Source of the DNA: a virus
DNA: 62,450 nt
Virus record (IMG/VR): IMGVR_UViG_3300042892_000658
Location: 1-62,450 of that record
Strand: one strand, 5' to 3'
Part shown: piece by piece, positions 41,601 to 50,423 of the stretch
Numbering within the stretch: position 1 is the first letter of the stretch
Layout of the letters: each line of letters begins with the position of its first letter
Program-made: the position numbers and the translations under genes
The notes under the pieces: generated by a model
The model's input: only the letters and a program-made list of their open reading frames with translations
The model's database searches: none
Told to the model about the DNA's origin: nothing

Positions 41601-42395
41601 GTCTTTTATGTGTTTAATTACAGTATTGGCGCTTTTAATATTCATGTATTTTAACGGCTGTGTCAGAAACTTCATTGATTGATTCTGTGTCCAATCGTAT
41701 GCATAGAATTCCTGCCAAGTGTCTATATGTGGTTGTAGATGCATTTGACTTAATGCCCAATTATCTGTTTTTGCTGTTATATACATACCGAGCAATTCGT
41801 ACTCACTTAGCCACTTGTTATGATCGAACGGTCTGGCTCGTTCTATAGCCTGCAGCCAAGTACATTGATTACGTTCTTCTAATAGTTGTTTTAAATCTTT
41901 CCAGTAAGCTCGAGTAAATGGCATCAGCTCATTTACCAAACTATATTTGACTGTTTGAGCTAATCCGGTTATTTGTGTGATCATTTCTACATATATTTTT
42001 TGATAAGGATTCCACAAGTTCTCAGCTCGCAATATTAGTTTATTGTCTTCGAGCCAAGTAAATGGTTTTAGCAGTACTTGGTCGCAGTCTTGTATTAGAT
42101 AATAGTCGCTGTCAAAGTGATCTATAGCACAAAGTTTTAAGGCCTGTTGATAAAACCAATGATCGTGCTTCCACGCAGATAAATCATAGTAATCTTCAAA
42201 ATAAAGATCGTCGAGTAATGTGTAAGTAGAAGTGTTCAATCCGTATTCTGCAAACACACTGTCTATTTTATGTTGGGGATAGGGACTGATGATATAAGTT
42301 ACATCGGGTTTAGGATTTATATAGTTGTCAAACGTCAGAGTAACAGCAGCTTCATTAATCCTACTAGGACCAATAAGTAAAATGCGTGTTATCAT
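41580..42395 (-). CDS. Glycosyltransferase-like protein (DUF6492-type)
   Basis: 271 residues. ITRILLIGPSRINEAAV, KHDHWFYQQALKL and YYLIQDCDQVLLKPF (with DCD as the likely DxD) follow the DUF6492 glycosyltransferase-like family seen among surface-glycan genes. It lies between an unknown beta-rich gene and the omega-like gene. Confidence 0.65.
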   Translation of the reverse strand: MITRILLIGPSRINEAAVTLTFDNYINPKPDVTYIISPYPQHKIDSVFAEYGLNTSTYTLLDDLYFEDYYDLSAWKHDHWFYQQALKLCAIDHFDSDYYLIQDCDQVLLKPFTWLEDNKLILRAENLWNPYQKIYVEMITQITGLAQTVKYSLVNELMPFTRAYWKDLKQLLEERNQCTWLQAIERARPFDHNKWLSEYELLGMYITAKTDNWALSQMHLQPHIDTWQEFYAYDWTQNQSMKFLTQPLKYMNIKSANTVIKHIKDLTKSNS

Positions 42396-42396
42396 C

Positions 42397-42867
42397 TTAT
42401 TCCGTTGGATGTGCTGGTACTAAATCTGCCAGGCCCCAAGTAATACTCATGCCAGGGCTTATGTCGGGTACTGAGCACCATCCATTGAATTTAGGATCAT
42501 CTATGTGCGGATTGGTGATAGTTACGTTCGGCTGTCCGCCAAATCGTAACGGTTTGACTTTAGCAGCCTGTTGCCAATTTAGATTAATCTGCTGACCATC
42601 TAAATAGAATTCAACAGTATATGTTTGGATTGGGCCAATTGATTCCGGGTGGTTAAGCACTGTTAATGTTAGATGGGTTGTACCGTCCCAAGTATCTGTC
42701 ACTACTTCAATTTTGTTTGGATCTACCAGATTAGGATCGCTATTAAACGGTGCTGTTACTTCTGCTCGCTCAACTATTTTATCTGCGCCTAATGATATGT
42801 CCACCCAGGCATTACCTGTTAGCGGACTACCTTTACTTACATTAACTACTACTTTGAGTTCTGACAT
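42397..42867 (-). CDS. Beta-rich protein, unknown
   Basis: 156 residues, beta-sandwich-like and without a signal peptide (LKVVVNVSKGSPLTGNAWVDI; YTVEFYLDGQQINLNW). Carbohydrate-binding or virion-decoration roles are possible. It precedes the glycosyltransferase-like gene by one base. Confidence 0.5.
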   Translation of the reverse strand: MSELKVVVNVSKGSPLTGNAWVDISLGADKIVERAEVTAPFNSDPNLVDPNKIEVVTDTWDGTTHLTLTVLNHPESIGPIQTYTVEFYLDGQQINLNWQQAAKVKPLRFGGQPNVTITNPHIDDPKFNGWCSVPDISPGMSITWGLADLVPAHPTE

Positions 42868-42880
42868 AATTGAATACCTT

Positions 42881-44242
42881 TTATTTAAAGAAAAATGCTA
42901 GTTTACCACCAATACGCGAGCTATAGTAATTCTTGCCGCCATCCATCATAATATGACCTTCAAAATTTGGAGGATACACTGCGGTAAATCCTTGCAAGAC
43001 TGCATCTTCACCTTTCTTGGCCATCTTAGTATATATCTGTACAATACTAGATTGGTTTAATAATGCAAGTGCGCCTTGACTAAATTCTTCGTTCATATTT
43101 ACTGCATTGGCTACAGTTTTGGCGGCGGCAGCCATAATTGCATAACCTGTATTAAATCCTACTACGTTAGGTTTAACTGTGTATGGTTCCAATATTGTGC
43201 GAGCATTTTTAGTTATACCATCAAACGTTGTTTTTCCTGTTTTAATATATAACGTTACTTCGTCAAATAACTCATTAGTAATACCAGGAACACCCAATGC
43301 TATACCTAATTCAAATGGTCCTGTTAATGCTGAATTTTCTGCAATAATAGTTACTACGTCAATGGCGAATTTAGCTGTGTTTATTAACTCAGTATTACCT
43401 TCACGTTCTGCTTTTTTGTAAGCATCGTGTAGATTTTTAGCACTAGCTTTGGCCCCGCTACCACCTTTACTACTAATGCCAATTTGTTGTCCATTTGGAG
43501 CAGTTAAGAAACTGTCGCATAAGGCGGCATTCATTGCCATTGGAAATTGTACTTTACATTTGCTCCACGGTGCACCATCAGCTAGTGCCAGGCGTGCCTC
43601 GTCTGCTTGTCCGCCCACTACACCACCAGCAAGTGCTACAGGTTGCATAATCTCGCCAAAGTAATCACGGATAGCTTCCATTTGTGGTGCCATACCTGGG
43701 AATATAATGGCGCCTTGGCCTTGTGCTAGTGCAGTAAGATTTTGTGTGAATATTTCTTTAACAGGATCAGGACTGTTTGCTGTTACTGTTTGAATAAGCT
43801 GTCCCACGTCATTAAATACGTTTTCCGTTTTAATAAGATTTTGTGGGTCATAACCTGCTTGTAATTTTTTGGCACCTTTAGTTGCTAATTTCCAACCGGG
43901 GGGAATTTGATTGTTATTCCAAATTCCTAACATATTATGTTTAGTTTGTTGTAGATACCTGCCCCAATACACGCGACCGCCATCTTCGTCGTCGAGCTCT
44001 GCTACAGCAAATGCGCCGCCGCCTGGATTATTAGTCCACTCAATCTTAGCGTTGGCTTCTTGCTCAAATTGTGCAATTGCTTGATCTCGTTCTTGTGGGG
44101 TGGCAAACTTTGCTTGCTCTGGGTCGGGATATGATATAGCTGTTACAAAATTAAATGTTTTACCATCCTGATTTGCAAAGGAATCGCCAGGAAGGCGACC
44201 AAATATACCCTTAGCTTCTGTTACTAAATCATAAAATCTCAT
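42881..44242 (-). CDS. Large virion-associated-looking protein, unknown
   Basis: 453 residues. The start MRFYDLVTEAKG resembles the capsid-targeting peptide of T4 internal head proteins. The central NGQQIGISSKGGSGAKASAKNL with an upstream DSFL may recall a degenerate PD-(D/E)xK-like active site, which is speculative. A late octamer lies 21 bp before the start with a good ribosome site (AAGGTG), supporting late expression. Confidence 0.5.
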   Translation of the reverse strand: MRFYDLVTEAKGIFGRLPGDSFANQDGKTFNFVTAISYPDPEQAKFATPQERDQAIAQFEQEANAKIEWTNNPGGGAFAVAELDDEDGGRVYWGRYLQQTKHNMLGIWNNNQIPPGWKLATKGAKKLQAGYDPQNLIKTENVFNDVGQLIQTVTANSPDPVKEIFTQNLTALAQGQGAIIFPGMAPQMEAIRDYFGEIMQPVALAGGVVGGQADEARLALADGAPWSKCKVQFPMAMNAALCDSFLTAPNGQQIGISSKGGSGAKASAKNLHDAYKKAEREGNTELINTAKFAIDVVTIIAENSALTGPFELGIALGVPGITNELFDEVTLYIKTGKTTFDGITKNARTILEPYTVKPNVVGFNTGYAIMAAAAKTVANAVNMNEEFSQGALALLNQSSIVQIYTKMAKKGEDAVLQGFTAVYPPNFEGHIMMDGGKNYYSSRIGGKLAFFFK

Positions 44243-44244
44243 AT

Positions 44245-45027
44245 CTACACCTTATTATTAGTGTATTTATCCTGACGTTCAATGTCATCCTCCGAACAAC
44301 GTGCGCCGTATTGTATTTCCACAATGCGACATGGTTGATCGTATGGATTGTGTAGTTGGTGCCACGATTCTAAACACACATGTAATCGTTGATGTCTAAC
44401 TAATCGTTGTTCAATTAATTGGCCAGAGACCCGCTCAAATTGGCGCACTGCACACTTGCCCTCTGTAATTAACCAATCTTCAGTACGATACAAGTGCCGT
44501 TGCATTGATAAGCTCTGACCAGGGTCAATGGTTAATTCCTTTACTTTTGTGCCAGAAACGTCATGTAATACACGATAATATCCCCAAGGACGAACGATTT
44601 TAGGCGCTTTCCACTCCTCTAATATCCAACTGCTACTGTTGAGTTTATTTTGGCCACCTACACCAAACACGAACTCTACATCTTTGACTTTCATTTCTGG
44701 AATATTTTTAGCAGTGCGGTCGCCGCCGTTGGCAAATACTATTTGACTATTAGGGTACATCATTCTAACGTTGTTGATTGCTTCAATCGCAGTATCGTCG
44801 TTGTCGTCAAAGAGGATACAATGATCTATCATCTTTAGGTTCTGTATAATATTGATACGTTCTGTGCTGGGCATAAACGCACGGCCTTTCTTGCGTTCTA
44901 ACCAACTATCACTGTTAACCCCAACAACAAGTATATTACCTAATGCTTCAGCGGCTTTAAAGTATTCTATATGGCCGCTGTGTAACGGGTCAAATCCGCC
45001 CGTTACTAATACAACACGATTAATCAT
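44245..45027 (-). CDS. Fusion: cytidylyltransferase-like + mannose-6-phosphate-isomerase-type cupin
   Basis: 260 residues. The N-terminal 150 residues are a nucleotidyltransferase with GGFDPLHSGH (HxGH at 16-19) and RINIIQNL, like RfaE/TagD enzymes. From about residue 150, RPWGYYRVLHD, LSMQRHLYRTEDWLI and WHQLHNP form a type II PMI cupin. One chain thus combines sugar isomerisation and nucleotide activation. Start overlaps the methyltransferase stop. Confidence 0.75.
   Translation of the reverse strand: MINRVVLVTGGFDPLHSGHIEYFKAAEALGNILVVGVNSDSWLERKKGRAFMPSTERINIIQNLKMIDHCILFDDNDDTAIEAINNVRMMYPNSQIVFANGGDRTAKNIPEMKVKDVEFVFGVGGQNKLNSSSWILEEWKAPKIVRPWGYYRVLHDVSGTKVKELTIDPGQSLSMQRHLYRTEDWLITEGKCAVRQFERVSGQLIEQRLVRHQRLHVCLESWHQLHNPYDQPCRIVEIQYGARCSEDDIERQDKYTNNKV
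44264..44271 (-). promoter_or_regulatory. T4-like late promoter octamer GATAAATA
   Basis: It lies 21 bp before the ATG of the 453-residue gene, inside the end of the nucleotidyltransferase-cupin gene. Confidence 0.65.
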
Positions 45028-45937
45028 TTTTATAACTTTTTCTAGTAGGTGGTTTGCTTTTTAGTGGCATCGGTTTAAACGTTTTTGTTTTGACTTCAGT
45101 AGCGGCCGGCTGTTCTATAGTATGGTCAGACGATTGAACTACTTCACCTGGTATCACCCCCGCATCTGCTGTAGCCGAAGGTATTTCTGTCTGCTGACTA
45201 ACGTAGTCAATAAAGTATAGTTCTTTATCTAACCATGGCATGACAATTTCTTCTTGTTTGAGGAATCCGTTTGCATTAATGCTATTAACAATACTAGGAT
45301 GTAACAAGTTTTTATCTATTAGATCAAACCACGTAGTGGTCTTAGGATTCATTGGCTCTACATCTGTTTTATATACCGCCATGTTAATCCACGGGTCTTG
45401 AAACTGTTTTAACAAATACGCATCACGACAGTCAAATCCGTTAACGGCTAACATGTAAATTAGCATAATAGGGTTGTAATGGAAAATACAACCGTTATAG
45501 CCCCTGCTGTATTGTCTGCCGTATTCTATGCCTGTATGTTGCGGCACACTTAATGCTAGCATACCGTTTACATTAAGATATCCGTTCCATTTACGCAAGG
45601 TATATAATGGATCAGTGCTATATTGCAGACTATCATGCGCCCAGATAAAGTCAACTGGTACTGGAAACAAGTAGTCGGCATCAAAACTATTATTAACTTT
45701 ATGAATATTCTTAAGATTGGGCAGTTGTGCTAGTTTACTAGAATCAGTATCCACAGCATGGCAGGCAAAGTTATAGGGTTGTGGCGGATCTTCGTTGTTC
45801 ATTAAAGTAGCCCACCAAGTAGTATCTTCACCGGCACCACAACCCATGTCAGCTACATGATGAATACTTTCTAAAAATATATCGTATTGCTGTATTAGGT
45901 CAAGGATACGTAAACTATGTCTAGCCAATTGAAGCAT
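45020..45937 (-). CDS. SAM-dependent methyltransferase with long disordered tail
   Basis: 305 residues. VADMGCGAGEDTTWWA is a class I motif I, and FIWAHDSLQYSTDPLYTLRKW follows the post-motif pattern of UbiE-like enzymes. The last 60 residues are Pro/Thr/Lys-rich and likely disordered. It overlaps uvsY by 17 bp and the next gene by 8 bp, so it is tied to the recombination operon by position. Confidence 0.7.
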   Translation of the reverse strand: MLQLARHSLRILDLIQQYDIFLESIHHVADMGCGAGEDTTWWATLMNNEDPPQPYNFACHAVDTDSSKLAQLPNLKNIHKVNNSFDADYLFPVPVDFIWAHDSLQYSTDPLYTLRKWNGYLNVNGMLALSVPQHTGIEYGRQYSRGYNGCIFHYNPIMLIYMLAVNGFDCRDAYLLKQFQDPWINMAVYKTDVEPMNPKTTTWFDLIDKNLLHPSIVNSINANGFLKQEEIVMPWLDKELYFIDYVSQQTEIPSATADAGVIPGEVVQSSDHTIEQPAATEVKTKTFKPMPLKSKPPTRKSYKND

Positions 45938-46376
45938 CCTCCATACCTGCTGTACGCAAGCGGGTAATATGCCCTAGCATAAAGTTTTTACTTTCTAAGC
46001 CTTTCATAATACCTAGCCATTTGTTACGCAATAGGGCAACTTCGTTAATAATAGTTTCCATATCAATAACGTCATCCTCTGCTTCTGCATACTTTTCAGC
46101 ATCGCGACTAGTTAGCGCACGTGCATAGGCTTCGAGATATTTCTTATAATGAGTTTGTCGAATTTTTCGTAGCTGTATGTTAAGATAATTGAGCACTGCT
46201 TCAATCTCTTGTAGTTGATTAAAGCGTTGCTCTGTAATACCTGGTAAATTTGCCAGATTTTTTTCAATATTACCATAGGTTCCAACTTCTTTTTTAGCCT
46301 GTAATAGTTCGTTTTCATAATGGGTTATGAAATCTGGAATATTTCCTAGACTAGAAACTACTCGACTATACCACAT
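45921..46376 (-). CDS. uvsY: UvsY-like recombination mediator
   Basis: 151 residues, mostly helical, with the C-terminal pattern MKGLESKNFMLGHITRLRTAG corresponding to the conserved UvsY ending (A-I-K-H-I-x-D-M-R in T4). UvsY loads UvsX onto gp32-covered DNA. It follows uvsX after one small gene, with a TAATG overlap. Family confidence is good although the sequence is diverged. Confidence 0.75.
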   Translation of the reverse strand: MWYSRVVSSLGNIPDFITHYENELLQAKKEVGTYGNIEKNLANLPGITEQRFNQLQEIEAVLNYLNIQLRKIRQTHYKKYLEAYARALTSRDAEKYAEAEDDVIDMETIINEVALLRNKWLGIMKGLESKNFMLGHITRLRTAGMEDASIG

Positions 46377-46621
46377 TAGTAGTCATCGCTTCCGTCGAGA
46401 TCTTCTTCTTCGTCGGCATCGACTTCTTCACCTAGATATTCTTCAACTGCACGTTTCAGATAGCTATCAGTGCCACCAAATGTTTTAAGATCTGCTTCGG
46501 TGATATTGTGATCAGCTACTACGCTAATTACATGGTCAGCAGCTGCTTGTTTATCTTTAGGGTTGATGTATTCCCTGCAGGTTAACCATATTTCACCTAA
46601 TACATCCAATTCTACATTCAT
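46376..46621 (-). CDS. Small acidic protein between uvsX and uvsY, unknown
   Basis: 81 residues, ending in a very acidic tail (EEVDADEEEDLDGSDDY). The body (LGEIWLTCREYINPKDKQAAADHVISV) looks like a conserved protein next to uvsX in T4-like phages of aquatic bacteria. It overlaps uvsX by ATGA and uvsY by TAATG, suggesting tight co-expression. It does not show the hydrophobic clamp-binding end expected of gp33. Confidence 0.6.
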   Translation of the reverse strand: MNVELDVLGEIWLTCREYINPKDKQAAADHVISVVADHNITEADLKTFGGTDSYLKRAVEEYLGEEVDADEEEDLDGSDDY

Positions 46622-47724
46622 TCTTCTTGTCCTTGTTCTAATACTTGATTTTCACTTAAGTCTTCATCTGCAACTTCAGCAGTTTCAGTACTTAGCAAAG
46701 GGTTAACATTAGATGAAATTTCTTTCATTACTTTGTCTAATGATCCGTCTTCGTTTCGTTCCCATGCTTTGCGGAATTGTTTAATAGTTTTTCCGTCTGC
46801 TAGTGTATAAACTAAACTGTTACCTTCTTTCTTAAGCAAGTTCTTAGCTTCTAACATGTCTGTTAATCCTGAGTAAGGACTCATACCAGTTTCATATGGA
46901 ATCTCTACTTGTACTGACTCAAACGGTTTAGCATAACGAGTTTTCATAATCTTACAAGCAGCACGGATACCGTTAACTGTTGTAGTCTTGTTACCGTCTG
47001 CATCTGTTTTAAGTTTAAGTTTACGCATGGCTACAACAATACTCGAAGCGTAGATAAAGCCCTGACCACCTGAAATCTTGTCATCTGGATCAAACATATC
47101 TTGGCTTGCGTATGTATGATTAGTTGCCACTAGACCTAAGTTTAATGTACCAAACATGTTTACACAGTTACGTACAAGTGCTGTAAGTGCTTTAGGTTTA
47201 CGACCCATATCACCCTTCATTTCACCTGCTTCAAACTGGTTAACGTCTGTTGGAGTAAGCATCATACCCAAGCTGTCTAGAACAAACAATACTTTTGGAC
47301 GGTCTTCTTCTGGAAGTGTACGATACTCTTTAACAAAGTCACTGATAACTTTAGCCACATCATCAATCATAGCCATGTTAAGTTTAAGTAACTTGCTTTC
47401 GTCTGTGTCTACACCTAATGCGTGTAACCATGCTTCGTCAAGTGCGTTTTCTGTATCAATTAAGATTACATAGATACCTTGCTCTTGCGCATGACGTACA
47501 ATGTTGCCTGAACAGATAAATGATTTACCTGCGCCGGATTCACCAGCAAACACAGTTACCTTACCCATTGGGATACCTTTGTTAAAGTCTCCGCTTAATA
47601 GATAGTTTAATGTGTAGTTGCCTGTTGAGATCCAATCAGTTGGATCGTTAAAGCCAATACCTAAGCCTTCAATGCTTTTAGTAATTGACTTTCTAAATTT
47701 ACTAATGTCGAATGGTTTCGCCAT
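46618..47724 (-). CDS. uvsX: UvsX RecA-like recombinase
   Basis: 368 residues, near the 391 of T4 UvsX. Walker A GESGAGKSF at 61-69, Walker B VLFVLDSLGMM, and SGGQGFIYASSIVVAM on the DNA-binding loop side fit UvsX. It assembles on ssDNA for strand invasion with gp32 and UvsY. It lies after the gp32 terminator, so it needs read-through or its own promoter; ribosome site AAGGATAAATC. Confidence 0.93.
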   Translation of the reverse strand: MAKPFDISKFRKSITKSIEGLGIGFNDPTDWISTGNYTLNYLLSGDFNKGIPMGKVTVFAGESGAGKSFICSGNIVRHAQEQGIYVILIDTENALDEAWLHALGVDTDESKLLKLNMAMIDDVAKVISDFVKEYRTLPEEDRPKVLFVLDSLGMMLTPTDVNQFEAGEMKGDMGRKPKALTALVRNCVNMFGTLNLGLVATNHTYASQDMFDPDDKISGGQGFIYASSIVVAMRKLKLKTDADGNKTTTVNGIRAACKIMKTRYAKPFESVQVEIPYETGMSPYSGLTDMLEAKNLLKKEGNSLVYTLADGKTIKQFRKAWERNEDGSLDKVMKEISSNVNPLLSTETAEVADEDLSENQVLEQGQEE

Positions 47725-47739
47725 GATTTATCCTTATTG

Positions 47740-47768
47740 AAAAAAGGGTAGAGCATTAGACTCTACCC
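47740..47768 (-). terminator. Rho-independent terminator after gp32
   Basis: An 8-bp stem GGGTAGAG/CTCTACCC with a 7-base loop and a run of six T. It ends the gp32 transcript just before uvsX. Confidence 0.9.
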
Positions 47769-47783
47769 CAATCTTATACTAAA

Positions 47784-48809
47784 TTAAGATGTTTTTTGAC
47801 GATTGCGAATCATTGCAAGGATGTCTTCAGCACGTTGGCCGCCACCTGCTGGTGCCGTTACTGGTGCTGTAGGTGCAACGTCGTCTGTTTCAAACGGTAC
47901 ATCTACTGATTCAACATGCTCACTAACTGGCGCACTAGCCGCCGGAGTTGATGCCGCAGGTGCTGATTGTGCTACAGCTTGTGCCGCAGGAGCCGCTGTT
48001 GCGCCGCCTGCTGGTGCACTAACACCACGTGGACGGTAGTAGCTACCCCAACGCTCTGTGTCATACGCCTGACCATCAACTGATGCTTCAAACATCTCTT
48101 TGATAACTTTAAGCTCAACATCACTTGGTTTCTTAGGAAGGAATTCGCTAAGATTGTACAAGCCATGTTTCTCAATGGCTTCTGCTTCGTCTGCTGTTAA
48201 TGCAGATTCTTTACGTGACCATTTTGAAGTTGAGTAGTCAGCATAACCACCTTTTGATGTTTTGCTAACTGTAAAGTCCAAACCACCTTGGTAGTCTGTT
48301 GGTAAGTTTTCTAACTCAGGATCAAGCAAGGCTGCTTTAATTAAGTTGAAAATTTGTGGGCTGATGATGAAACGACGAATTGGATTCGCTGGTGTTGTAT
48401 CATCTGCAATTGGGTTTTCATGTACAAAGCCTTGGAACAAGTATGATTTCTTTTTCCAATATTTACGACCCATCTCTTCTAATGATGCGTCTTTAAACCA
48501 TGTACGTACTTCTGCAAGCACTGGACAAGCTTCGCCATACATTTCTACGCATGGTACTTGAACTGTAACTGGTTTACTATCTGCTTGGCCTTTTACACCA
48601 GCAAATGTTAAGTTGATCATTAAACGCTCTGCCCAGAAGAAGTCATTCTTTGGATTTGCGTCTGGTAAAAAACGGATTCTTGCGTTTGTGCCTTCTGGAA
48701 TGTTCCAGTGGGCGTAGATAGCGTTATCGCCTTGTTGTTGACTACCGCCTGAACTGCGGTTTTCTTGTGCTTGTAATTTTGCACGAATTTCTGCTAATGA
48801 TGTTGCCAT
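47784..48809 (-). CDS. 32: Single-stranded DNA-binding protein, gp32-like
   Basis: 341 residues. The N-terminal assembly region (SLAEIRAKLQAQENR), a core with YWKKKSYLFQGFVHENP, a metal-like VPCVEMYGEACPV, and an Ala/Pro/Thr-rich linker leading to an acidic-to-basic C-terminal tail match T4-like gp32. It covers ssDNA in replication and recombination. Its leader has an inverted repeat that could be a gp32 operator. Confidence 0.9.
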   Translation of the reverse strand: MATSLAEIRAKLQAQENRSSGGSQQQGDNAIYAHWNIPEGTNARIRFLPDANPKNDFFWAERLMINLTFAGVKGQADSKPVTVQVPCVEMYGEACPVLAEVRTWFKDASLEEMGRKYWKKKSYLFQGFVHENPIADDTTPANPIRRFIISPQIFNLIKAALLDPELENLPTDYQGGLDFTVSKTSKGGYADYSTSKWSRKESALTADEAEAIEKHGLYNLSEFLPKKPSDVELKVIKEMFEASVDGQAYDTERWGSYYRPRGVSAPAGGATAAPAAQAVAQSAPAASTPAASAPVSEHVESVDVPFETDDVAPTAPVTAPAGGGQRAEDILAMIRNRQKTS

Positions 48810-48851
48810 GGTATAACTCCTTGTGTTTTAAGTTGGTCTTTTAAATGCCTA

Positions 48852-48882
48852 ATAACGTAAGCATATATATACTATACGTTAT
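48852..48882 (-). promoter_or_regulatory. Inverted repeat in the gp32 leader
   Basis: Perfect 8-bp arms ATAACGTA and TACGTTAT with a 15-base AT-rich loop, 43 bp upstream of the gp32 start. T4 gp32 represses its own mRNA through a folded leader; this could be the counterpart. Inference from position. Confidence 0.45.
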
Positions 48883-48885
48883 AAT

Positions 48886-48893
48886 TATTTATC
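48886..48893 (-). promoter_or_regulatory. T4-like late promoter octamer GATAAATA
   Basis: It lies 76 bp before the gp32 ATG and directly upstream of the inverted repeat, so the hairpin would be near the 5' end of a late gp32 transcript. Confidence 0.55.
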
Positions 48894-48996
48894 TTACAAG
48901 AGAAATATTTAAATATTTTAACCAAACTTGTTAAAGTTATTTTAATTGAGTTTAATAGTTTATAAGTTTGAAATTGTATAATATTTGTTAATTAGC

Positions 48997-50355
48997 TTAT
49001 GCTCGTTGTTTTTCTATTAGATTAATTAAGTTAATATTAGACGTATACGCACGGTTTGAATCTAATAATGATTCGTGATTGTCAAATCCCAATTGGTAAC
49101 CAAGTTCTATCAATTTATCTGCTAGCAGTTGACGTCTTGCAATACGTTCAGCAAATGTCAAGGTTGGATTTTTTTTATTAAACCAAATTGTAGGATCCTT
49201 AGTTAATACTATGTCTGTATTCTTTTTACTTTGGTCGTATATCGGAGTACCCAGGGCTATGCTCATACTATAACCCAATGTAACTTCTTTGATAATTTTA
49301 TTAGCCAAAGATGCATACTTTTCAAACATCAATACTGTATCATTGATATCGTCTGTTGTTTCTGTTGGATAACCCACAAATAATAAAAATATACATGATA
49401 TATTAAATTTTTCCATAAACTCAAGTGAGTGGGTTAAATCTGCATTGTAAAAATTCTTCTTCATTTCGAGACGGAGTTTGTCGCTACCGGTTTCGACTCC
49501 AATTTCCAATCTTGCGGCTCCTGAATCAGCGATCTTTTTCCAATATTTCTCGCCTGATTGTTTTAGATTTCTAATAATAAACTGGCCGCCCCAGGTAAAT
49601 GTTGGATATTGTTTGCGTATTCTAATTAAATAATCTAATAATTCATCAAACGCTAGCAGTGATCCGTTAACCAAACTATCAGTGAAGTGTATGTGTGCAT
49701 TGGGTAACATTTCTAAAATTTTTAATATTTCGCTTGCAATATGCGAAGGAGATCTTTGTACAAAATCCCATCGTTTAGGCACTTCGCAAAATGTACAACG
49801 TCGCACACATCCTCTTGACCCTGTTATCGGAACGTATGGTCTTAGATTGTTTGCACTAGCTTGTTGTTGATAAAATACAACATCGTAGCGTGAGTAATCA
49901 GGTGCGTATGGTATATCTAGTCCAGCAATTTTTATATCACGCTGTATATTAAAATATTTAATAAGAAATTCAGGCCATTGAGCTTCACCATCGCCAACAA
50001 TATAATAATCAATTATATCTGACTGCATCAACGACCCGTTTATACTATCTTTTATACCACTGCCGCCGGCCACTATCTTAATTGTTGGGTTTATTTTTTT
50101 CAACTCTTGACTCAGACTGACTGCCAATTTTTGACTTTTATAAGAGAATACACTTAACGCTACTAGCTTAGGATTTTTTTGATTTATTATAGATGCCCAC
50201 TCTACTATATCAGAACACGACTTAAAGTCTAATATATTTAGATCTATAAAATCAGATTCTAAATCGAGCCATTTACAAGCACCCATTAATATTGCTGGTG
50301 CAGCTGGTAAATACCAAGTTGGCATTGGAGGGAAATTACAGATTAGTACATCCAT
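48997..50355 (-). CDS. B12-binding-domain radical SAM protein
   Basis: 452 residues. N-terminal B12-like domain (MDVLICNFPPMPTWYL... LVALSVFSYKSQ), then C183-V-R-R-C187-T-F-C190 (CX3CX2C), ARLEIGVETGS and FLLFVGYPTET. It belongs to the same broad class as the 628-residue protein at 35.5 kb but is not a close copy. It sits alone between the capsid-related 742-residue gene and gp32. Its ATG is five bases after a late octamer and has no ribosome site. Confidence 0.8.
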   Translation of the reverse strand: MDVLICNFPPMPTWYLPAAPAILMGACKWLDLESDFIDLNILDFKSCSDIVEWASIINQKNPKLVALSVFSYKSQKLAVSLSQELKKINPTIKIVAGGSGIKDSINGSLMQSDIIDYYIVGDGEAQWPEFLIKYFNIQRDIKIAGLDIPYAPDYSRYDVVFYQQQASANNLRPYVPITGSRGCVRRCTFCEVPKRWDFVQRSPSHIASEILKILEMLPNAHIHFTDSLVNGSLLAFDELLDYLIRIRKQYPTFTWGGQFIIRNLKQSGEKYWKKIADSGAARLEIGVETGSDKLRLEMKKNFYNADLTHSLEFMEKFNISCIFLLFVGYPTETTDDINDTVLMFEKYASLANKIIKEVTLGYSMSIALGTPIYDQSKKNTDIVLTKDPTIWFNKKNPTLTFAERIARRQLLADKLIELGYQLGFDNHESLLDSNRAYTSNINLINLIEKQRA

Positions 50356-50360
50356 AGCTC

Positions 50361-50368
50361 TATTTATC
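50361..50368 (-). promoter_or_regulatory. Late octamer GATAAATA with predicted leaderless start
   Basis: Exactly five bases separate it from the ATG of the radical SAM gene, which places the T4-type +1 on the A of ATG. Confidence 0.6.
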
Positions 50369-50374
50369 GGCCAA

Positions 50375-50402
50375 TAAAAAAGGCACTAAAAAAGTGCCTT
50401 TT
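50375..50402 (-). terminator. Rho-independent terminator after the 742-residue gene
   Basis: A 10-bp stem AAAAGGCACT/AGTGCCTTTT with a 5-base loop and T run, about 20 bases after the stop. Confidence 0.88.
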
Positions 50403-50423
50403 AATTGATTTATTATTGTTATT

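Noticed and set aside
46376-46621. Late-transcription coactivator gp33
   Set aside because: Position near gp32 is suggestive, but the C-terminus is acidic without the hydrophobic clamp-binding end.
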